Assembly (NCBI GenBank): GCA_013812985.1
Contig: JACCSN010000095.1
Location: 1 to 7,808, forward strand
DNA from: Hyphomicrobiales bacterium
GTDB taxonomy: Bacteria > Pseudomonadota > Alphaproteobacteria > Rhizobiales > Afifellaceae
Direction of reading: 5' to 3'
Length of the DNA: 7,808 bases
Positions 1-5,377 of this stretch are shown here, piece by piece. The notes under the pieces are model-generated. The model saw nothing but the letters and a program-made list of their open reading frames with translations, was not told the DNA's origin and searched no databases. How positions within the stretch are numbered: position 1 is the stretch's first letter; every line of letters begins with the position of its first letter. The position numbers and the translations under genes were made by a program.

Positions 1-83
1 AGGGTGAAGCGGAAATAGAGCCAGACGGCGTGCCGGATGACAGCCGGCGGGAACCGGTGGCGAGCGTACGAGATCGGGGCCAT
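1..83 (-). CDS. IS6-family transposase, N-terminal fragment (runs off left edge)
   Basis: Reading the minus strand from ATG at 83 gives 28 codons without a stop up to the window edge. The product starts MAPISYARHRFPPAVIRHAV and continues WLYFRFTL. The R-H-R-F-P-x-x-(I/V)-I-x-H-A-V-W-L-Y-x-R-F element is the typical N-terminus of IS6-family DDE transposases of rhizobia and methylobacteria, ahead of the helix-turn-helix and the catalytic domain, which would lie outside the window. A good Shine-Dalgarno (AAGGTGAG, 94 down to 87) stands 3 nt before the ATG, or about 6 nt measured from AAGGT. The enzyme would catalyse replicative transposition or cointegrate formation. Whether the element is intact cannot be seen. 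Its right terminal inverted repeat should lie within the next 100-150 bp, but I could not identify it. The family is recognised from memory of its N-terminal motif, not from a search. Confidence 0.82.
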   Translation of the reverse strand, partial: MAPISYARHRFPPAVIRHAVWLYFRFT

Positions 84-237
84 CCGCTCACCTTACCACG
101 GACTGCCCGCTTGCCGTGACATTGCCGATCAGGGAGTCCCACATAACCGGACGAGCGGAAAGCCACGCGGGTAACCACTGGCCGGATTTTACTCCGCCGC
201 GCTCAGCATTACGCCGGCGCTCCATTGGCCCGTTTTG
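84..237. other. IS-flanking non-coding DNA (probable insertion-sequence debris)
   Basis: This stretch lies between the transposase start and the small ORF at 238-339. I see no convincing gene in it. It must contain the right end of the IS6-type element, but no classical IS6 tip resembling TTTGCAACAG is visible on the plus strand. The right-hand part holds one copy of an imperfect repeat whose second copy begins at 224. A short symmetrical element, GGGAGTCCC, lies at 132-140 and could be part of an IS end, though this is only a guess. No tRNA, terminator hairpin with a T-run, or promoter can be supported here. Confidence 0.4.
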
Positions 238-252
238 TCACCGCCGTGCACA
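177..252. repeat. imperfect direct repeat, two ~29-bp units
   Basis: The units at 177-205 and 224-252 match at about 21 of 29 positions without gaps. Both share the frame TGGCC-x-G-x-TTT-xx-C-x-CCGCCG, with the core units at 179-199 and 226-246 and an offset of 47 bp. They lie next to the transposase fragment. Insertion sequences of the IS21 family are known to carry several such repeats near their ends, and the purine/pyrimidine pattern resembles that kind of end. That attribution is an inference, because no istA or istB coding sequence is visible in the window. Confidence 0.4.
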
Positions 253-339
253 GTCCACGAGGCGAGCCAGAGAACCTTCCCGCTCGAGCTCCCTCAGGCA
301 GGCCAGGCTCGCTTGCTCGTCAGATGCGCTTTGGATCAT
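238..339 (-). CDS. small ORF (33 aa), coupled to the GMC gene; probable remnant of a third operon gene
   Basis: On the minus strand an ATG at 339-337 overlaps the TAA stop of the GMC oxidoreductase gene (341-339) as TAATG, a typical translational-coupling junction. A GAGG Shine-Dalgarno sits 6 nt upstream inside the GMC gene. The ORF has 33 codons and ends with TGA at 240-238. The product starts MIQSASDEQASLACLRELER and looks like one amphipathic, Leu/Glu/Arg-rich helix. It has no recognisable domain and no signal peptide. The last bases lie inside the direct repeat shared with the IS-like DNA, so the reading frame may be the head of a longer gene cut short by an insertion. It could also be a chance ORF. 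I do not recognise the family. Confidence 0.35.
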   Translation of the reverse strand: MIQSASDEQASLACLRELEREGSLARLVDCARR

Positions 340-2057
340 TACAGGCCTCTACCCCGGCTCCACTCCGCGGCGATCCCGTCCGCCGCACGCCAGGAGAGCG
401 CCTGGATGGTCAGGGTCGGATTGATGCCCGGGCAGGAGGGGAACACGGCTCCGCTCATGACATAGAGGTTGGGAACCTCGTGCGTGCGCAGGTCGGCATC
501 GACCACCGAGGTTGCCTCGTCCGTGCCCATGCGCAACCCGCCGAGATCATGGGAACTGCTCACGCCCGTCAGCGTCGGGCCTGTCCAGATCTTCTCGACG
601 CCCATCTGGCGGAGCAACTCGACGCTTCGCTTGCGCACATAGTCAATCACCTTCAGCTCGTTAGGATATTGCTGGAACGTGATGCGGATCACCGGGAGGC
701 CAAGACCACTGCGGTCGCGGACGACGGGATCCAGATCAAGGAAATTGGCATCGTACATCAACCCTTCTGGCTGGGCTTCGATGGCGAAGATGCTGTTCCA
801 GTTTCGGACGAGATGCTCCTTGTAGCCGCGGCCCCAAGCGGGCACGTCGGGCGGAAGCGTGTCTTTCGCGGCGAGGATCGGTTGCGTTTGCTGGATGACG
901 CCAAGCGAGGCGCCGCGAATGAAACCGAGACCGGTGTGGTCGAAATTGTCACTCAGGAAGTCATCGATGAGCATGCCCTGAGCCGATGGCCCGGTGAAGC
1001 GATTGACCGTCCGGCCGGGGAGGATCCCAAGGACACGGGGCAGCTGTTTCGGCGTGAAATACTTCCCGACTTGACCGTGGCCGTTCGCCAGTCCCGCAGG
1101 GAAGCGCTCGCTGTTCGAGAGCAGCAGCAGCCGCACATTCTCGAATGTGTAGGCTGCCAGGATCACGATTGGCGCCGCGAGGTGCTGAAAGCTTCCGCCG
1201 CGATCGAGGTAGTCCACCCCGCTTGCCTGGCCTCGCTCGTCGGTGGTTATGCGCAGGACGCGGGATTCCGTGCGGATGTCCAGATTGCCGGTGGCGAGGG
1301 CCCGCTTCACGAAGGTCAGGTCGACCGTCGACTTCGCGTCGATGTGACAGCCGTAGAAGGCATTGAACCCGCAATAGGTGCAGGCCGGCCGTCCGTCGAA
1401 CGGGACCGAGTTGATGCCGGCCGGGACCGGATAGGGGTGATAGCCGGCGGCTAGCGCCGTTTGGCGGAAGAGCTCGCTCAGGCCGGCGGTGCGCAGCGGC
1501 GGCAGCGGGTAGCCCTCGCTCCGGTAACCCTCATAAGGATTGCCGCCCTCTACCGGCTCGCCGCGGATATTTCCCGGAATGCCGGCGACACCGGTGATCT
1601 GCTCCACGGCGGTGTAGTAGGGCTCCAGGTCATCGTATCCGATCGGCCAATCGACGACGGACGTAGCCGGCGGGATGGCATCTTCGCCGTAGCGCGCGAT
1701 CGTGTTGGTCCGGATCTTGAAATCGCCGGGCAGGTAGCGCCGCAGCCAGGCGGAATACACGACTGTTCCGCCCACGCCGTTGTTCATTTTGCCCAGCGAG
1801 TAGAGAGCCGGGCCGGTGGGCTGCCCCTCCGCCAAGCGCCAGGTCGGAAGCTCCTGATTGAACTTTGGGCCCAATCTGGCCCGCTGGAAGACGGACTCGG
1901 TGATCTCGTCGCGGCGATACTCGTCCTTCGTGCGGTGTGGGCCGGCCTCGATGGCGACCACCCTCATGCCGGCCTTGGTCAGGGCATAGGCCGCGGTTGC
2001 TCCCGCTGCCCCGAGGCCGACGATGCAGACGTCAGGCCTCGCGCCGGAAGCGTTCAT
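339..2057 (-). CDS. GMC-family FAD-dependent oxidoreductase, gluconate-dehydrogenase-like large subunit
   Basis: A 572-residue flavoprotein expected to oxidise an alcohol or sugar hydroxyl with FAD. The N-terminus carries the dinucleotide-binding fold, with GLGAAG at residues 14-19 and the ribose-binding Glu at 37. Further along are NNGVGGT (about 92-98), which is the GMC FAD-contact region, and a Cys cluster CTYCG...GC (Cys226, 229, 237) like that of bacterial gluconate/sorbitol-dehydrogenase large subunits. The C-terminal GMC domain has SSHDLGGLRMG with catalytic His503 and GINPTLT with Asn546. The length is normal for the family. The start is ATG 2057, overlapping the TGA of the small-subunit gene by 1 nt; GTG 2060 would add one residue. 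No signal peptide is present. Translation is probably coupled to the preceding gene. The substrate cannot be read from sequence. A sugar, polyol or glycoside is inferred from the transporter opposite. Confidence 0.9.
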   Translation of the reverse strand: MNASGARPDVCIVGLGAAGATAAYALTKAGMRVVAIEAGPHRTKDEYRRDEITESVFQRARLGPKFNQELPTWRLAEGQPTGPALYSLGKMNNGVGGTVVYSAWLRRYLPGDFKIRTNTIARYGEDAIPPATSVVDWPIGYDDLEPYYTAVEQITGVAGIPGNIRGEPVEGGNPYEGYRSEGYPLPPLRTAGLSELFRQTALAAGYHPYPVPAGINSVPFDGRPACTYCGFNAFYGCHIDAKSTVDLTFVKRALATGNLDIRTESRVLRITTDERGQASGVDYLDRGGSFQHLAAPIVILAAYTFENVRLLLLSNSERFPAGLANGHGQVGKYFTPKQLPRVLGILPGRTVNRFTGPSAQGMLIDDFLSDNFDHTGLGFIRGASLGVIQQTQPILAAKDTLPPDVPAWGRGYKEHLVRNWNSIFAIEAQPEGLMYDANFLDLDPVVRDRSGLGLPVIRITFQQYPNELKVIDYVRKRSVELLRQMGVEKIWTGPTLTGVSSSHDLGGLRMGTDEATSVVDADLRTHEVPNLYVMSGAVFPSCPGINPTLTIQALSWRAADGIAAEWSRGRGL

Positions 2058-2629
2058 CACGGCTCTTCGGCTACGGGGAGCGGGTAATCCGCCGCCGTGA
2101 AGATCCGGTCACGCAGGATGGGCGCGTCGAGCTGCTGCTCCGCATGCGAGTAGCTTGGCTGGGGACCGGGATATCCGAGCAGCTTCCAACCTGAGAGGTT
2201 GCGGTTGCCGCCGTGGGCGGGATCGGAAAAGACGCCCTCCAAAGCGTGTGCGCGCAAGAGCTCGAAGAACACCGGGCCCGTTGGCGTATCACCGAATTGC
2301 GGTGCCGCGTCGTTTGCCAGGTCCGCTACCATCGTGTCCTGCTGTTCCGCCGTGCAATCCCGGAAGTCAGCCCGGTGGCGGGCTCTGGCCAGCTTATCGA
2401 GCGCCACAACTGCGGCGCGGTAGTGGGCTTGGTAGTAATGCTCGGCGCCCGCCAAGCTGCGGTCCAGATAATAAACTGCGCCCGCCTCAATGGCGCCCGG
2501 ACCCAGGTCATCATCGGGAAAGATGCAGGCCATGGCGGCCTCGATGGTCCGCGCCTGATCGCGGGTAAAGAACTCGAGCCATTCCTCCGGGGCCGCGGGG
2601 TGCGGCGGGTCCGACAAGTCCTGCTGCAA
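2057..2629 (-). CDS. gluconate 2-dehydrogenase subunit 3-family protein (small subunit)
   Basis: This 190-residue protein belongs to the small-subunit family that partners membrane or periplasmic GMC dehydrogenases. Visible family signatures are IFPDDD (about 36-41) followed by G-A-I-E-A-G-A-V-Y-Y-L-D-R, then HALEGVFSDPAHGGN (128-142) and GWKLLGYPG (147-155). In known complexes this subunit stabilises the flavoprotein and usually carries the Tat signal that exports both. Here no twin-arginine or hydrophobic segment is seen. I chose TTG at 2629 as the start because AAGGGGAG (2644 down to 2637) lies 7 nt upstream and because the best promoter is at 2666-2694. The longest ORF begins at another TTG (2704), upstream of that promoter and without a Shine-Dalgarno, and even that version has no export signal. 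The gene overlaps the GMC gene as TGATG, so the two form an operon and probably a heterodimer. Confidence 0.85.
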   Translation of the reverse strand: MQQDLSDPPHPAAPEEWLEFFTRDQARTIEAAMACIFPDDDLGPGAIEAGAVYYLDRSLAGAEHYYQAHYRAAVVALDKLARARHRADFRDCTAEQQDTMVADLANDAAPQFGDTPTGPVFFELLRAHALEGVFSDPAHGGNRNLSGWKLLGYPGPQPSYSHAEQQLDAPILRDRIFTAADYPLPVAEEP

Positions 2630-2636
2630 TTGCTCG

Positions 2637-2644
2637 CTCCCCTT
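2637..2644 (-). promoter_or_regulatory. ribosome binding site deciding the TTG start of the small subunit
   Basis: On the minus strand AAGGGGAG (2644 to 2637) is followed by a 7-nt spacer and TTG at 2629-2627. No in-frame ATG exists before the conserved domain: the first Met codon is inside it, at the AMACIFPDDD segment. A TTG start at this place is therefore the most economical reading. Confidence 0.6.
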
Positions 2645-2654
2645 AGGCGTGCTA

Positions 2655-2668
2655 ACTACCCAAGTAGT
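2655..2668. promoter_or_regulatory. small inverted repeat over the leftward -10/start site (possible operator)
   Basis: ACTAC (2655-2659) and GTAGT (2664-2668) are perfect inverted arms around CCAA. The element covers the predicted start point and part of the -10 box of the dehydrogenase promoter. The arms are only 5 bp, so chance is a real alternative. No regulator gene is in the window to pair with it. Confidence 0.25.
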
Positions 2669-2694
2669 GTATCGCCGCCATTTCCGATTAACAA
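2666..2694 (-). promoter_or_regulatory. predicted sigma-70-type promoter for the dehydrogenase operon
   Basis: Read on the minus strand, TTGTTA (2694-2689) and TACACT (2671-2666) are separated by exactly 17 nt. Each matches the -35 or -10 consensus at four of six positions. An A/T tract (2703-2709) lies just upstream of the -35 element. The expected transcript start near 2659 gives a leader of about 30 nt that contains the Shine-Dalgarno at 2644-2637. The -10 element overlaps a small inverted repeat (2655-2668), which would suit repression. Confidence 0.45.
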
Positions 2695-2723
2695 CACGCG
2701 CCAAAAAAAGACATTGTGGATAC

Positions 2724-2741
2724 GCAAGGAGGCGCCTTTGC
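2724..2741 (+). promoter_or_regulatory. imperfect inverted repeat containing an orphan consensus Shine-Dalgarno
   Basis: GCAAGG (2724-2729) pairs with CCTTTGC-type sequence (2736-2741; five Watson-Crick pairs and one G-T). The unit contains AAGGAGG (2726-2732), a perfect Shine-Dalgarno, yet no normal gene starts at a fitting distance. Only a 5-codon frame, TTG-CCA-ATG-CCC-TTG-TGA (2738-2755, product MPMPL), follows at the right spacing. It could be an operator half-site, a leader-peptide element or chance. Confidence 0.25.
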
Positions 2742-2746
2742 CAATG

Positions 2747-2759
2747 CCCTTGTGAAGGG
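2747..2759 (+). promoter_or_regulatory. inverted repeat CCCTT-GTG-AAGGG in the transporter leader
   Basis: This perfect 5-bp inverted repeat has a 3-nt loop and can be extended by two G-T pairs in RNA (2745-2761). It stands about 30 nt before the start of the binding-protein gene. It may be a regulator site or a leader hairpin. It lacks a T-run, so it is not an intrinsic terminator. I found no convincing rightward -35/-10 pair in 2630-2790, so the transporter promoter is unlocated. Confidence 0.3.
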
Positions 2760-2790
2760 TGGAAACAAAAACATCAGAGGGAGGAAGCAG

Positions 2791-3825
2791 ATGACAACAC
2801 GTCAGGGCCGCAAACGAACCCACGCGAACTTGGCAGCGGTTTTCGGAGCAATGCTGCTGATTGGAACCGCCGGCGTTTTTTCCGAGGCAACGGCGCAATC
2901 GGGAAAGATTGCGGTTGATATTCCCCGCAACGACTCGGATTTCTGGACCACTTACGCTGAATACATCCCGGCATTTGCGACCGAACTTGGCATTGATCTG
3001 ATCACGACGAACTCGCAGAACGATGTGCAGAAGCTGGTCGCCAATGCGCAGGCGGTGGTGAGTCAAGGCGCCAAGGCGATCGTCATGGCGCCACAGGATA
3101 CCGGCGCCGTCGCTTCGACGCTTGACAGGCTGGCCGGTCAGGGCGTGCCGGTCGTCACCATCGACACGCGCCCGGACAAGGGCAAGGTCTTCATGGTCGT
3201 CCGCGCCGACAACATCGACCTCGGTCAGAAGGCCTGCAAGGCGATGGGCGACCTTGTAGGCGGGACCGGCAAGGTGGTCGAAATTGTCGGCGGCCTGGCC
3301 AACGTGAACGGCCGCGACCGGCATGTCGGGTTCACCGAATGCATTGCCGCCAACTACCCGGGCATCCAGATCATCAGCGTGCCGACGGAATGGGATCCAG
3401 GCCGGGCTGCGGCCGGCGTGCAGACGGCCATCACCCAGAATCCCGACCTGAAGGGAATTTACACGCCGGCGGGCGGCGTGTTTCTTTCCGCGGTGCTGCA
3501 GACCTTGAAGACCAAGGACCGGCTTTTCCCGGTGGGGGATGCGAAGCACATCACGATCGTGAGCACCGACGGTGTCCCGGAGGAACTGCAAGGAATTCGC
3601 GACGGGCTGGTCGACGCGACCGTATCGCAGCCGTGCGATCTCTACGCCAGGTATGGCCTTCTCTACGCACAGGCCGCATTGGAGGGGAAGACCTATCAGC
3701 CGGGCCCGACCGACCACGACAGCACGATCGTCGATATCGGCAATGGAAACCTCGAGGACCAGCTGCCCGGACCCCTGGTCACTAAGGCTAACGTCGACGA
3801 CAAAACCTTGTGGGCCAATCAATAA
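2791..3825 (+). CDS. CUT2-type sugar ABC transporter, periplasmic substrate-binding protein
   Basis: This 344-residue binding protein delivers a sugar or sugar-like ligand to the membrane complex encoded next. Residues 1-35 form a Sec signal peptide: basic RQGRKR, a hydrophobic stretch (about 14-30), and a cleavage site ATA/Q at 35-36. There is no lipobox. The mature part is a type-I periplasmic fold of the ribose/LacI-like Peripla_BP_4 class. It shows KIAVDIPRNDSDFW at the first strand, GAKAIVMAPQD, GVPVVTIDTRPD and the C-terminal IVSTDGVPEELQGIRDGLVD. The start is ATG 2791, with GAGGGAGG just upstream. A longer in-frame GTG start (2716) would put 25 residues before the signal peptide and is unlikely. 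The stop is directly followed by the ATPase start. The ligand cannot be named from sequence. Confidence 0.92.
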   Translation: MTTRQGRKRTHANLAAVFGAMLLIGTAGVFSEATAQSGKIAVDIPRNDSDFWTTYAEYIPAFATELGIDLITTNSQNDVQKLVANAQAVVSQGAKAIVMAPQDTGAVASTLDRLAGQGVPVVTIDTRPDKGKVFMVVRADNIDLGQKACKAMGDLVGGTGKVVEIVGGLANVNGRDRHVGFTECIAANYPGIQIISVPTEWDPGRAAAGVQTAITQNPDLKGIYTPAGGVFLSAVLQTLKTKDRLFPVGDAKHITIVSTDGVPEELQGIRDGLVDATVSQPCDLYARYGLLYAQAALEGKTYQPGPTDHDSTIVDIGNGNLEDQLPGPLVTKANVDDKTLWANQ

Positions 3826-5370
3826 GTGCTGCCGCAATCGGTAGCGGTTGAAACGCGCCCGGCAACGGCGGAGCCCGCCGTTGCCGAAGCCTTGTCCGTC
3901 AGCAAGCGCTTCGGGCCTACGGTCGCCCTCGACGACGTCACCCTATCCGTCCGGCCCGGGGAGTCGCATGCCCTCGTCGGCCGGAACGGCGCGGGCAAGT
4001 CCACGCTCGTCGCCATCATGACTGGCATGCTGGCCGCGGACAGCGGCTCGGTGCAGTTTGGCGGCCGCGCCGCCCCGCCGCTTGTTGACAGAAGCGGCTG
4101 GAGCCTCAATGTCGCCTGCGTCTACCAGCGCTCCACGATCATTCCCTCGCTGACGGTCGCGGAGAACCTGTTCGTCAATCGGCAGTCGACAGGCCCCTTC
4201 ATCAGCTGGCGAGCCCTCAACCGGCGCGCTGCGGCGCTTCTCGACGAATACCAGGTGCGGGTCGATGTGTCCCGGCCGGCCGGCGACCTCGATGTCGAGA
4301 GCCGGCAGATGGTGGAGATCGCGCGTGCTCTATCCAAGGGCGCGCGCTTCATCATTCTGGACGAACCTACGGCCCAGCTCGACGGAGCTGCTTCCGCGCG
4401 GCTGTTTCACCGCATGCGCTCTTTGCAGGCCTCCGGCGTCACATTTCTCTTCATCTCGCATCACCTGCAGGAAATTCATGCGGTCTGCGAAACCGTTACC
4501 GTTCTGCGGGATGCCCGCCACATCCTGACCGGTCCGGCAGCGGAAGTCTCTCATGATCGGCTGGTCGAAGCGATGACGGGGGAAGGGCGCCGAACCACCG
4601 GTGTTTGGGCGCGCTCTGGCGCCCCCGACAAAGCTGTACCGGTCCTGGAGGTCCATGGGTTGGAGCTGGCCGGGGAATTCAAAGAGGTAAGCCTGAAAGT
4701 TCGGCCGGGTGAAATCGTCGGCGTGACGGGGTCGGGGAGCAGCGGGTCGACGGCTTTCGCCCAATCGCTAATTGGACTGCGGACGCCGACCTCCGGAAGG
4801 GTTGAGGTCGCAGGCGCCCCCCTTCGGCTCGGCAACGTGACCGCCTCGCTGGCGGCCGGCATCGGCTATGTCCCGCAGGAACGCCACAAAGAAGGGATCA
4901 TCCCGCTGCTCGCGGTAGGCGAGAACATCACATTGCCGATAGCCGACCGCCTGGGCCGCCTCGGCGCCATCAGCCCCGGGCGGCAGAGGGCCGTCGCGGA
5001 TGGGATGATCGACCGCCTCGACATTAAGACATCCGGCCCCGAGCAGCCGATCTCGGCGCTGTCCGGGGGCAACCAGCAGAAGGCCGTTATGGCCCGCGCA
5101 TTGTCGAACAACCCGATTGTCCTCGTGCTGATCGATCCCACGGCCGGCGTCGACGTCCGCTCCAAAGAGTCCCTGCTCGGGGTCGTGACCGAGGAGGCCA
5201 GCGCCGGGAGAGCCGTCCTCATGATGACGGATGATCTCGCCGATCTTCGTTGCTGCGATCGCGTCCTGGTGATGTTCCGGGGGGAGGTCGTTCGGGAGCT
5301 GGCCGCCGGCTGGGAGGAGGGCGAGATCGTTTCCGCTATCGAAGGGATCGGAACCGATCGTGCGCACTGA
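3826..5370 (+). CDS. CUT2-type sugar ABC transporter, double-domain ATP-binding protein
   Basis: A 514-residue tandem ATPase of the RbsA/XylG kind that drives sugar import from the cytoplasmic face. Domain 1 has Walker A GRNGAGKST (52-60), the family-typical altered signature LDVESRQMVEIARALS (155-170), Walker B FIILDEPT with Glu180, and switch His212. In domain 2 the P-loop Lys is replaced (GSGSSGST, 302-309, Ser308), but the signature LSGGNQQK (412-419) is intact. Its Walker B reads VLVLIDPT, with Ile436 and Asp437 in place of Asp-Glu. So one composite ATP site (Walker A/B of domain 1 with signature 2) looks competent and the other does not. The GTG start abuts the TAA of the binding-protein gene with no spacer and no clear Shine-Dalgarno, so translation is probably coupled. 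The length is normal for the family. Confidence 0.92.
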   Translation: MLPQSVAVETRPATAEPAVAEALSVSKRFGPTVALDDVTLSVRPGESHALVGRNGAGKSTLVAIMTGMLAADSGSVQFGGRAAPPLVDRSGWSLNVACVYQRSTIIPSLTVAENLFVNRQSTGPFISWRALNRRAAALLDEYQVRVDVSRPAGDLDVESRQMVEIARALSKGARFIILDEPTAQLDGAASARLFHRMRSLQASGVTFLFISHHLQEIHAVCETVTVLRDARHILTGPAAEVSHDRLVEAMTGEGRRTTGVWARSGAPDKAVPVLEVHGLELAGEFKEVSLKVRPGEIVGVTGSGSSGSTAFAQSLIGLRTPTSGRVEVAGAPLRLGNVTASLAAGIGYVPQERHKEGIIPLLAVGENITLPIADRLGRLGAISPGRQRAVADGMIDRLDIKTSGPEQPISALSGGNQQKAVMARALSNNPIVLVLIDPTAGVDVRSKESLLGVVTEEASAGRAVLMMTDDLADLRCCDRVLVMFRGEVVRELAAGWEEGEIVSAIEGIGTDRAH

Positions 5371-5377
5371 GGCTGGC

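Noticed and set aside
177..252. CRISPR-like repeat pair
   Set aside because: There are only two units, with about 72 percent identity, no regular spacer series and no cas genes.
225..1454. 409-codon open frame on the plus strand
   Set aside because: It lies antisense to the GMC gene, which has clear FAD and catalytic motifs. The plus-strand product has no domain and low-complexity Arg/Gly/Ala composition, as expected from a GC-rich shadow frame.
2716..2790. GTG 2716 as start of the sugar-binding protein
   Set aside because: It would put 25 extra residues ahead of a well-formed Sec signal peptide, while ATG 2791 has its own GAGGGAGG ribosome site.
2656..3837. 393-codon open frame on the minus strand
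   Set aside because: It is antisense to the sugar-binding protein, which has a signal peptide, a ribosome site and family motifs. The minus-strand product has no recognisable family features.
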